The notes beneath the pieces were generated by a model. It was not told the DNA's origin. It was given only the letters and a program-made list of their open reading frames with translations, and did no database searches. Of a DNA stretch of 64,000 bases, positions 1 through 7,319 are shown in pieces (positions within the stretch are counted from its first letter, which is position 1; the number at the start of each line of letters is the position of its first letter). The stretch lies in assembly GCF_025151385.1 (NCBI RefSeq), contig NZ_CP102287.1:1488001-1552000 (forward strand). The letters run 5' to 3'. A program made the translations under genes and the position numbers. Source of the stretch: Hoylesella buccalis ATCC 35310. Its GTDB lineage: Bacteria; Bacteroidota; Bacteroidia; Bacteroidales; Bacteroidaceae.

Positions 1-534
1 GGCCGTACGACCATCCGTTCCGACAAAGCTCATGCCATTGCCTCCATAAGGAGAAAGACGCGTGATGTCGGTGATGCTGCGGCTCACCGTAGGCAGATTC
101 ATCATCTGCGAATTGTTGATGTTGGTCGAAGCTCCAGTCTTCTCTTGCGCGAACTTGGAAGCCGTTGCACTGACAACGACCTCGCCCAGCATGGCGGCAT
201 CTTCCGAAAGGGTCACGCCAAGGTTATACACCTCACCCAACTGAAGCGTGATATCCTTGTAAGTCTTCGTCTGGTGTCCCACATAGCTCACCGTAACGGC
301 ATAAGGACCACCTGTACGCATACCCTGAATGTTAAAACGTCCGTTCACGTTGGTCACTGCCGAATAGGTAGTTCCAGAAGGCTCGTGTACCGCCTGTACG
401 GTCGCACCAATGAGTTCTTCGCCGGTTCCCTCAAGGGTAACCTTACCACTCATTGCGGAAGTTGTAACCTGTGCCATCATTGATGTGCACAAACACATCA
501 TCATGGACATCAGAAAAACAATTTTTTTCTGCAT
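1..534 (-). CDS. TonB-dependent receptor, N-terminal part (cut by window edge)
   Basis: Partial gene read on the minus strand; the first about 178 residues are present and the rest lies left of the window. It begins with a signal peptide (MQKKIVFLMSMMMCLC, ending ...MMAQ), followed by a carboxypeptidase-regulatory-like beta-sandwich (SGKVTLEGTGEELIGATV ... GRFNIQGMRTGGPYAVTVSYVGHQT). The plug domain then starts (GEVVVSATASKFAQEKTGAS, SRSITDITRLSPYGG). This order is that of Oar-type outer-membrane TonB receptors of Bacteroidota. The substrate cannot be predicted from this part. The start is the ATG at 532-534, and a TAATTTTG box lies about 60 bp upstream. Confidence 0.85.
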   Translation of the reverse strand, partial: MQKKIVFLMSMMMCLCTSMMAQVTTSAMSGKVTLEGTGEELIGATVQAVHEPSGTTYSAVTNVNGRFNIQGMRTGGPYAVTVSYVGHQTKTYKDITLQLGEVYNLGVTLSEDAAMLGEVVVSATASKFAQEKTGASTNINNSQMMNLPTVSRSITDITRLSPYGGNGMSFVGTDGRTA

Positions 535-593
535 TTTTGTGTTAATTTTTAATTAAAAAAGAGGCATGAAAACCTGTTATACTTATTTCACTG

Positions 594-601
594 CAAAATT
601 A
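594..601 (-). promoter_or_regulatory. -7 box TAATTTTG of the TonB receptor gene
   Basis: On the minus strand this octamer matches the Bacteroidota TAnnTTTG -7 consensus, 59 bp before the receptor ATG. No clear TTTG -33 box was found at the usual spacing. Confidence 0.45.
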
Positions 602-679
602 ACTAAATATTTTCATATAATCGTTACATATTGGTTACAATTTGGTTATGCATCTATCCGCAGGGGAAATTTTTACCAG

Positions 680-765
680 TAGAGGCGAAATTTATCACGC
701 CCGTAGAGCCATCCGCGTGTCGGAATGTGCTCAATCACACCCCTACGTATTTCGGAACGTGATGA
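680..765. repeat. REP-like fragments with ATCAC(G/A)CCC(C/G)TA arms
   Basis: Two degenerate arms, TTTATCACGCCCGTA and CAATCACACCCCTACG, followed by CGGAACGTGATGA, resemble the palindrome at 11839-11928, where the same CGGAACGTGAT word occurs. It lies in the 535-1429 intergenic region, which otherwise holds only the dispersed element at 735-1205 and the rpoD promoter. Confidence 0.4.
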
Positions 766-1205
766 CGAGTGGATGAACCCAGCGAATAATCAGGCCTTAC
801 GAATGTAAAATGTTTTGCCTGAAAAACACCCCAAAAACAGGGTTTCAAAACTTGCAAAATAGAAAAAATCAATAGGCTTGCAGGATGCAAAATAGGAGAT
901 TGGCAGGGTGGAAAAAACGTATTTTTGAGTAAAAACATAGCGTTGGCCGCCCTATATGCATCCTTTTGGTGGCCAATCTGCATGCCATTGACCCACAAAG
1001 GCATACAGATTGACGTGTTAAAGCAATGCTTTTCATCAAAAATCTATATTAAACGCATCTTTAAACACGCATAAAAACGACAAACTACTGAATACCAAGT
1101 GATTACAAAAGCAATCCATGCTTGCCGTATTTGCAACGACATTCACCGCCGCTTGCAAACAAGCCAAGGAGCGAAAGCCATGTTGTCAAGAAAATTCAGC
1201 ATCAT
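735..1205. repeat. Dispersed degenerate intergenic element, copy A
   Basis: A region of about 400 bp that shares an ordered series of motifs with 23330-23790. The motifs are GAAAAAATCAATAGGC followed by TGC(A/G)GGA, a GGAAAAAA tract, AAAGCAATGCT, GTATTTGC, and TTGTCAAGAAAA. It has no convincing gene. An 89-codon minus-strand frame over it shares the string LLIFS with a 62-codon frame in the second copy, but lacks a start with a ribosome site. Confidence 0.55.
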
Positions 1206-1353
1206 GCTACGGCCCTCCTACTCATGAGATCAATCCTTGCTACCATGGCATGAGCAAGCCCACCAATAGCTAGAAATAACATTAAATAGGTACATTTAAT
1301 GAAGTTTAAATGTTCAACCGCCACAACCATTAGGATATTTCGATAAAAATAAG

Positions 1354-1361
1354 TACCTTTG
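1354..1361 (+). promoter_or_regulatory. -7 box TACCTTTG of rpoD
   Basis: A perfect TAnnTTTG octamer 68 bp upstream of the rpoD ATG, giving a leader of about 60 nt. Confidence 0.55.
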
Positions 1362-1429
1362 CAAGGTTTATTGTACATATTAATTCAATATTCAGATTAT
1401 CAATCAGTTAGAAGTTTAGGGTATTTAGG

Positions 1430-2302
1430 ATGAGACAATTAAAAATTCAGAAAAGCATTACCAATCGTTCAAGTGAAGCGTTAGACAAATATCTTGTAGA
1501 GATAGGCCGCGCACCCCTGATATCAATTGACGAGGAAATAGAACTCGCACAAAAGATTAAGAAGGGCGGACCAGAAGGCGAGAGAGCCAAAGACAAGCTT
1601 GTCACTGCCAATTTGCGATTCGTTGTTTCAGTAGCTAAACAATACCAGCATCAAGGACTATCACTGACAGACCTGATTGACGAAGGCAACATTGGGCTGA
1701 TTAAGGCAGCCCAGAAGTTTGACGAAACACGTGGATTCAAATTCATTTCGTATGCCGTTTGGTGGATTCGCCAAAGCATCTTGCAAGCTATTGCAGAACA
1801 GAGCCGCATCGTCAGACTGCCCCTCAACCAGGTGGGATCGCTCAACAAGATTAATCACGAAATCAACAGGTTTGAACAAGAGAACCATCGCCGCCCCTCT
1901 ATCTCTGAATTGTCGGATGCAACGAACATCGATGAAGACAAAATCAGTCAGAGCATGATGGCCGACGGGCACCATGTGAGTATAGATGCTCCTTTCCAGG
2001 ACGGCGAAGACAACACCATGCTCGACGTGATGCCTAGTGGTGAAGACAGCAGAACCGACAGGCATGTGGACCACGAGTCGATGGCACAAGAGCTCGATGC
2101 GGTGCTCAACAAGGTGCTGAAAGAGCGTGAGATCATCATTATCAAAGAATGCTTCGGCATTGGTCGTCACGAGAAGGGACTGGAAGAAATTGGCGATCAG
2201 CTGGGACTGACGCGCGAACGCGTGAGACAAATTCGCGAAAAAAGTATTGCGAAGCTACGCGACAGCGGTAATGCAAAAATCCTGATGAAATATTTAGGAT
2301 AA
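1430..2302 (+). CDS. rpoD: RNA polymerase primary sigma factor
   Basis: 290 residues, the typical length of the Bacteroidota housekeeping sigma factor, which lacks region 1.1 and the non-conserved region of Escherichia coli sigma-70. Region 1.2 is at about 17-45 (LDKYLVEIGRAPLI). Region 2 is at about 55-127 with the core-binding and -10 recognition helices (DLIDEGNIGLIKAAQKFD, FISYAVWWIRQSI). Region 3 is at about 136-205. Region 4 is at about 222-285 with the helix-turn-helix LEEIGDQLGLTRERVRQIRE. It directs RNA polymerase to TAnnTTTG/TTTG promoters such as those listed here. It is monocistronic, and a MITE lies between its stop codon and its terminator. Confidence 0.97.
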   Translation: MRQLKIQKSITNRSSEALDKYLVEIGRAPLISIDEEIELAQKIKKGGPEGERAKDKLVTANLRFVVSVAKQYQHQGLSLTDLIDEGNIGLIKAAQKFDETRGFKFISYAVWWIRQSILQAIAEQSRIVRLPLNQVGSLNKINHEINRFEQENHRRPSISELSDATNIDEDKISQSMMADGHHVSIDAPFQDGEDNTMLDVMPSGEDSRTDRHVDHESMAQELDAVLNKVLKEREIIIIKECFGIGRHEKGLEEIGDQLGLTRERVRQIREKSIAKLRDSGNAKILMKYLG

Positions 2303-2309
2303 GATTTAA

Positions 2310-2503
2310 GGCTGGTTCTATAAATTACCACCGGACATAGTCATCAAATGTTTATGAAATACGTTTTGTTATCTTTTGGCTTCTTTTTGGTTCAAAATGT
2401 AAGTTCGTTCAGTCGTGTAGCTCGCTACACTCCTTCACTCTCTTGCATTTTGACCTCAAAAAAAAAGCTCAAAATCTAACAAAGCTAATTTATAGAACCA
2501 GCC
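2310..2503 (+). mobile_element. MITE copy 1 (about 194 bp) after rpoD
   Basis: Terminal inverted repeats GGCTGGTTCTATAAATTA (left) and its complement (right) bound a non-coding element. It contains an internal stem GTGTAGC/GCTACAC and the word TTTTTGGTTCAAAATG. Nearly identical to 51697-51889 and in the opposite orientation to 10500-10692. The flanks TTAA and TTTA are compatible with a decayed 4-bp target duplication. It starts 7 nt after the rpoD stop. Confidence 0.85.
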
Positions 2504-2524
2504 TTTATTGGACAAAAAATGTAG

Positions 2525-2562
2525 CGGCCTCAAGCATATATCCATGCTTGGGGCCGTTTTTA
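2525..2562 (+). terminator. Rho-independent terminator (rpoD)
   Basis: Stem CGGCCTCAAGCAT / ATGCTTGGGGCCG (one mismatch), loop ATATCC, followed by TTTTTA. It lies about 220 bp after the rpoD stop because the MITE separates them. Confidence 0.8.
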
Positions 2563-2641
2563 TATGGATGGATGTTGGGAAAATGGGTGACGAACCAACC
2601 GTCATCACCCTGCGTTAAAAAGGCATCAGGTTTAGACCCGA

Positions 2642-4846
2642 CTACTCATTGGCTACCAAATCTTCCATCACAAAAGCCTCTTTCGCTCCAATGCCATATT
2701 GTTGTAACAGGTCGGCATCCATCACAAACACATCGTGTAGCAAGGTGTTGCCGCCCGGCATCGGTCGTTCTTTATTCGTTTCCGACACATATTGCTTGAA
2801 CAAGTTGATGGCCTCTTCCATATTGGACAGAAACCATTGGCAATAACCGGCATTCAAACAATCGGTTGGCATGCGATGCTGATTGGCCAACAGGCGCGTG
2901 TAGATGGGAGCTGCCTGCTGAGGTTTCTGTTGTCGGAGATACCCCCAAGCCAGTGAACGCTGGATGGACAGATTCTCGGGGTGGTCGTAATTCAACTTGA
3001 AAAGTAGGCTCATCCCCTCCTCTATCTCGTCATTGTTCATCAGCGACACAGCTAAATTCAGCTGCACATGCTCGTTCGTAGCATCCATTTCCAACAACTT
3101 TTTGTTGTATTCGACTGCCTGCTCATAGTCTTCCAGATAAAAACCGGTGAGTGCTTTCCCACGAATGGCCTGCATGTCATCGGCATTCAGCTCCAAAACG
3201 TTCGTGTAAGCCATGTCGGCCGACCGATAATCTTTCTCCCGATAATACGCTCTGGCAGCCAGTCGCCAATACTCTATGTCTTCACTATCCACATACGCGC
3301 CGAGCAATTGCCACAGCTCTCTGTAGAAATGATGCTTGTAAAGGAACTTTCCTACTTCCGTCATCCTATCCTTCAAGGGCGACTCACGAAAATAAGGGCA
3401 CATCACGAAGAACGCACTGTTCTCCATAGCACTCGTATCAAACGGATTGTGAAAATCGTTTTTGTTGTGGTAGATGCGATAAAAACGGTACAAATCCTGC
3501 AAATACATTCGCCTGATGTAGGCAGAACTGTTTTTCTCTTCCATGCTGACCGAGGTGCCGAGGATGTCTTGACTGTTGAGCATTTCGCGCATGTTTTGAG
3601 GTATTTTGTCAATGATTGACGACAGTGCCAGCGCAAAAGAATATTTATCCGAGTCGCAGAATGGGCCACTCTCGAGCAACAACTGCATGAATTTGTTGCC
3701 ACCCAGTTTGTCGTTCACCTGCCTGAGTTCAGGATGATCTTCGTAGAAAGGTACGAACCAGTTGCTCAATGTTGTGAAGAACGCGAACCGTTTCATTTGT
3801 GAGAAGCCGCCAAAATAAATATCCGACCCAGCCTTCTGCATATTCATCATTTGGTTGAAGTTGCGTTCCATCTCCTCCATGGCCTTGTCTGCTGCCCCCG
3901 GGTTGAGCATTTCATCCACCTCATCTTCTTCTTTTTCCACGATGCCCGCACGCGAAATGCTGATGTTACTGCCTTTCATGAGGTTGGGAATGATGTCTTT
4001 TTGCAGCTTCTCGTTATCGGCATCGGCGTTCATACAGTAGAACATTTGCATTTGCAACTCCACCAATTCACGGCAGGTTTGCTCATTCTGACACAAGGTA
4101 TTGATGGTCTGTTGTATCTCGGGATAGATATCTCCCTCGTTTTCCGGCAACGACAGCACGATGCCTACCAACGCCCGTTGCCTGAGATGTGGATCGGTTG
4201 CATGGCAATAGACCTGCACCAGCGTTTGAAACTGATGGATGTCGAACAGCTGGATGGCCGACAACATCACGCCACTCAGCAACAATTGGGCGTCAATGGC
4301 GTCGATGGTGGGCGACAAAAGCAGTTCTTGGGCGAACTTAGCCGTGCTTTCATTCCATTGCGGAGACACCAGCAAGGCGTTGAAAAGCTTTTTGACATAT
4401 TGCTGATGTCGGTCGTAAAGTTCCTGCTTTTTGGCCTTCTGCGCATCCTGAGGCTCGAGCGAAAGCAACGCTATATCCTGCACGAACGCCTCCAATCGTT
4501 TCTTAATCACGTCAAAATCGGCATCCAGCGACTGCACGTCCATATAGGCTGCTTGGTACGAAGGGTTCTCGTTGAGGAACACAGCCAACTGCACGTCGGC
4601 GTTCAGGACATACAGTGTTTTCAACAAACGGTCGTAAACTTCCTCAAACTGGGGGTCATTGAGGCCCTTACGCATGTAAGACTTCATGAGTTCGTAATCG
4701 CTTTCGATACGACTGATGCGTGCGTTAAAAGCGTGAAGTTCATACTCGTGGATAAAAGTACGAAGGCTTTTCAAGGCCTCGCCTACGTTCTGTTCGGATG
4801 TAATGACATTCCTTATCTGCTGTAATTCGCTATCTGAGTATTCCAA
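2642..4846 (-). CDS. Large TPR-repeat protein, function unknown
   Basis: 734 residues, no signal peptide and no membrane segment, so probably cytoplasmic. The N-terminal half is helical and unlike a named domain. The C-terminal third carries tetratricopeptide repeats (YREKDYRSADMAYTNVLELN, GFYLEDYEQAVEYNKKLLEM, LNLAVSLMNNDEIEEGMSLL), which usually form protein-binding superhelices. An acidic stretch EKEEDEVDEM lies near the middle. It sits 37 bp downstream of the lipoprotein gene at 4884-5792 on the same strand, so the two may be one operon. Homologues are common in Prevotella and Bacteroides as uncharacterised TPR proteins. A specific role cannot be assigned. Confidence 0.8.
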   Translation of the reverse strand: MEYSDSELQQIRNVITSEQNVGEALKSLRTFIHEYELHAFNARISRIESDYELMKSYMRKGLNDPQFEEVYDRLLKTLYVLNADVQLAVFLNENPSYQAAYMDVQSLDADFDVIKKRLEAFVQDIALLSLEPQDAQKAKKQELYDRHQQYVKKLFNALLVSPQWNESTAKFAQELLLSPTIDAIDAQLLLSGVMLSAIQLFDIHQFQTLVQVYCHATDPHLRQRALVGIVLSLPENEGDIYPEIQQTINTLCQNEQTCRELVELQMQMFYCMNADADNEKLQKDIIPNLMKGSNISISRAGIVEKEEDEVDEMLNPGAADKAMEEMERNFNQMMNMQKAGSDIYFGGFSQMKRFAFFTTLSNWFVPFYEDHPELRQVNDKLGGNKFMQLLLESGPFCDSDKYSFALALSSIIDKIPQNMREMLNSQDILGTSVSMEEKNSSAYIRRMYLQDLYRFYRIYHNKNDFHNPFDTSAMENSAFFVMCPYFRESPLKDRMTEVGKFLYKHHFYRELWQLLGAYVDSEDIEYWRLAARAYYREKDYRSADMAYTNVLELNADDMQAIRGKALTGFYLEDYEQAVEYNKKLLEMDATNEHVQLNLAVSLMNNDEIEEGMSLLFKLNYDHPENLSIQRSLAWGYLRQQKPQQAAPIYTRLLANQHRMPTDCLNAGYCQWFLSNMEEAINLFKQYVSETNKERPMPGGNTLLHDVFVMDADLLQQYGIGAKEAFVMEDLVANE

Positions 4847-4883
4847 AATACAATCTATGTTAATGATAAACTACGTCCAACGG

Positions 4884-5792
4884 CTATTTTACATAGCGTT
4901 GAGCTTTTTCAATATCTTTGGGGTCGGGCTTAGAAAGGTGGTTGAATTTCAGTTTAGGCAAGGCGTTCACCGTTCTTTGATCGGTGTTGCAATACGAACA
5001 TATCAACGAGGAAAAGTGCTGAACGCCATGCTTGTTGATAGAATCTACAGCCATGTTGTACGCACTGTTGAACGCTTTGAGCTGCGCGGTGCGATGCTGT
5101 CCCTTGATGGAATCGGTGCGAAAGGCCAACACACCCAATCGAGTGCCCGTCTTTTCGCTCTCCGTCATCACCTGATGATGATACAGTCGCGCGGTTGTTG
5201 CCTGCGGCTCAGTCAGCCACATGGCATCCATCTCGTTGTTGAGTAACATGTGCAAACGTACATGCACATCATTAATCTGTACCTTATAGACCCTGGATTT
5301 GGTTTTCACCCCTTTGAGACTCTCGTCGGTGAGGTAGTCGGTGCCCGAAAAACGGGTCATGGCTACCATCTTATCACCCAACTGATTGAGCTTCTTCAAG
5401 CGCGCCGTTTTGTTGCTGATGAGCTGCCATTGCAGATTGGTGGCACTGAGATAATCCAGCTTGAGACCCTTTCGTTTCAGCCGTTCCATGCGCACAAGGT
5501 CGGACATGATGCCCTCTACGCTGCCACCGACAATGGCTGTGTCGGCATCCATCTGCGCCGTAAAGGGCTTAAGCCTGACATCTACATGCAGCGTATCAAA
5601 CAGTCGCAGCTCTTGGGCCACATACAATGGAAGGCAATCGAGCGTTGGTAGCACGGCAATCTTCAACGCCTCGGCATTCTCCTGACGCAACTTTTCACGT
5701 TGAGCCTTCGTCACTTGTTGGCGCTCTGCTGTAGACTGTTGGCAAGCAACCAGCGAGATGAGCAGCACGGCTAAAAGCAATAACTTTTTCAT
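4884..5792 (-). CDS. Periplasmic solute-binding-like lipoprotein (NMT1/SsuA-like)
   Basis: 302 residues starting at ATG 5790-5792. Lipobox MKKLLLLAVLLISLVACQQ predicts lipidation at Cys17. The remainder resembles type II periplasmic binding proteins of the NMT1/THI5/SsuA group. It opens with LKIAVLPTLDCLPLYVAQEL, has LFDTLHVDVRLKPFTAQMD and an inner segment DKMVAMTRFSGTDYLTDESL, and ends with a helical lobe. No permease or ATPase gene is adjacent, so transport is an inference from fold only. A TAATTTTG box ends only 6 nt before this ATG, so the mRNA could be nearly leaderless. A TTG three codons upstream is a less likely start. Confidence 0.7.
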   Translation of the reverse strand: MKKLLLLAVLLISLVACQQSTAERQQVTKAQREKLRQENAEALKIAVLPTLDCLPLYVAQELRLFDTLHVDVRLKPFTAQMDADTAIVGGSVEGIMSDLVRMERLKRKGLKLDYLSATNLQWQLISNKTARLKKLNQLGDKMVAMTRFSGTDYLTDESLKGVKTKSRVYKVQINDVHVRLHMLLNNEMDAMWLTEPQATTARLYHHQVMTESEKTGTRLGVLAFRTDSIKGQHRTAQLKAFNSAYNMAVDSINKHGVQHFSSLICSYCNTDQRTVNALPKLKFNHLSKPDPKDIEKAQRYVK

Positions 5793-5798
5793 ACCTTG

Positions 5799-5806
5799 CA
5801 AAATTA
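5799..5806 (-). promoter_or_regulatory. -7 box TAATTTTG very close to the lipoprotein start
   Basis: TAnnTTTG match on the minus strand. Only CAAGGT separates it from the ATG, leaving room for little or no 5' leader. The -33 region shows no TTTG, so it may be fortuitous. Confidence 0.35.
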
Positions 5807-5838
5807 AACATTAATTTTGATTCTCAGAAAATTATTAT

Positions 5839-5846
5839 TACTTTTG
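5839..5846 (+). promoter_or_regulatory. -7 box TACTTTTG of radA
   Basis: TAnnTTTG octamer 21 nt before the radA ATG at 5868. It supports that start over upstream in-frame codons that would lie inside the promoter. Confidence 0.55.
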
Positions 5847-5867
5847 TCTATCAACAATTCCACCACC

Positions 5868-7253
5868 ATGGCAAAAGAAAAGATAGCTTATGTGTGTTCT
5901 AATTGCGGTCAGGATTCACCCAAATGGATGGGCAAATGCCCCAATTGCGGGCAATGGAACACCTTCAAAGAGATACGCATCGGCTCTGATACGTCGCAAT
6001 CAACGGCCCGTTCGGTCGTCAATGCCTTCAAAGGCAACACGGACAAGAACAAACCTTTGCGCCTGAAAGACATCTCAACGCTTGACGAACCGCGCATCGA
6101 CATGCACGATGACGAGCTGAACCGCGTGCTGGGAGGCGGACTTGTTTCTGGCTCCATCACCCTATTGGGAGGCGAGCCGGGCATCGGAAAGAGTACGCTG
6201 ACGCTGCAAACCATCCTCCAAATGACAGACAAGCGGGTGCTTTACGTCAGCGGAGAGGAGAGTGCACACCAACTGAAGATGCGTGCTGAAAGACTGTCCA
6301 ATGCCGAAAGTGACCATGTGGTCATCCTGTGCGAAACCTCTCTGGAACTGATTTTCGAGCAAATCAAGACCGTCAAGCCGGAACTGGTGGTGATAGACTC
6401 CATCCAAACCATTGCAACAGAACATGTGGAAAGCTCGCCAGGCAGCATCTCTCAGGTAAGAGAATGCGCCGCTCTGTTGCTTCATTTTGCCAAAAACAGC
6501 GGCATTCCCGTCATCTTAATCGGGCACATCAACAAAGAAGGTACATTGGCAGGCCCCAAAATTCTTGAGCACATCGTGGACACCGTCATTCAGTTTGAGG
6601 GCGACCAACATTACATATACCGCATCTTGCGCGCCATCAAAAACCGCTTCGGCAGCACGTCGGAACTGGGAATCTATGAAATGCAGCAAGACGGACTTAG
6701 GCAAGTGAGCAATCCATCCGAACTGTTGCTCACGCAAGATCACGACGGACTGAGCGGCATCGCCATCTCATCGGCCATCGAAGGCGTTCGTCCGTTCCTG
6801 TTGGAGACGCAGGCTCTCGTCTCTTCTGCTGCCTACGGAACGCCACAACGATCGGCCACAGGCTTTGACCAGCGTAGGTTGAACATGCTTTTGGCCGTGT
6901 TGGAAAAGCGGGTGGGCTTTAAACTCATGCAGAAAGACGTGTTTCTCAACATCGCCGGTGGGCTGCGCGTCACCGATTTAGCCATGGACTTGAGCGTCAT
7001 CGCAGCGGTCTTGTCCAGCAACGTGGACACACCCATCGAGAGCGGATGGTGCATGGCTGGTGAGGTTGGCCTCAGTGGAGAGGTGCGTCCCGTCAGCAGA
7101 ATAGAGCAGCGTATCGCTGAAGCCGAGAAGTTGGGATTCACCCATCTCATCCTGCCAAAATACAATTTGCAGGGAATCAATCCACAACGATACCAGATAA
7201 CCCTCCATCCCGTACGCAAAGTTGAGGAAGCCCTCCGTGCCCTGTTCGGATAA
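5868..7253 (+). CDS. radA: DNA repair protein RadA/Sms
   Basis: 461 residues, normal family length. Four-cysteine zinc finger at Cys10, Cys13, Cys24, Cys27 (CSNCG ... CPNCGQW). RecA-like ATPase with Walker A GGEPGIGKST (101-110) and Walker B VVIDSIQ (about 174-180). The RadA-specific KNRFG motif is at 258-262, and a C-terminal Lon-protease-like domain follows (GGLRVTDLAMDLSVIAAVLS ... GEVGLSGEVRPV). RadA is a DnaB-type helicase that promotes branch migration in recombination. The upstream in-frame extension (MILRKLLLLL) overlaps the promoter and is rejected. Divergent from the lipoprotein gene. Confidence 0.96.
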   Translation: MAKEKIAYVCSNCGQDSPKWMGKCPNCGQWNTFKEIRIGSDTSQSTARSVVNAFKGNTDKNKPLRLKDISTLDEPRIDMHDDELNRVLGGGLVSGSITLLGGEPGIGKSTLTLQTILQMTDKRVLYVSGEESAHQLKMRAERLSNAESDHVVILCETSLELIFEQIKTVKPELVVIDSIQTIATEHVESSPGSISQVRECAALLLHFAKNSGIPVILIGHINKEGTLAGPKILEHIVDTVIQFEGDQHYIYRILRAIKNRFGSTSELGIYEMQQDGLRQVSNPSELLLTQDHDGLSGIAISSAIEGVRPFLLETQALVSSAAYGTPQRSATGFDQRRLNMLLAVLEKRVGFKLMQKDVFLNIAGGLRVTDLAMDLSVIAAVLSSNVDTPIESGWCMAGEVGLSGEVRPVSRIEQRIAEAEKLGFTHLILPKYNLQGINPQRYQITLHPVRKVEEALRALFG

Positions 7254-7319
7254 TTACCGCCACTGACAGGCACGGACAGAAGGCCGATTCATGCGTCATT
7301 CTCTTGGAAGGTATGGCAA

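Noticed and set aside
735..1004. An 89-codon minus frame upstream of rpoD that shares LLIFS with a 62-codon frame at 23386-23574
   Set aside because: The similarity is explained by the DNA-level repeat; frames are short, lack starts with ribosome sites and are not conserved along their length. Kept as a repeat, not a gene.
2443..2799. A 118-codon plus-strand frame over the first MITE and the terminator
   Set aside because: It starts inside the MITE, runs through a terminator and into the antisense of the TPR gene; no ribosome site.
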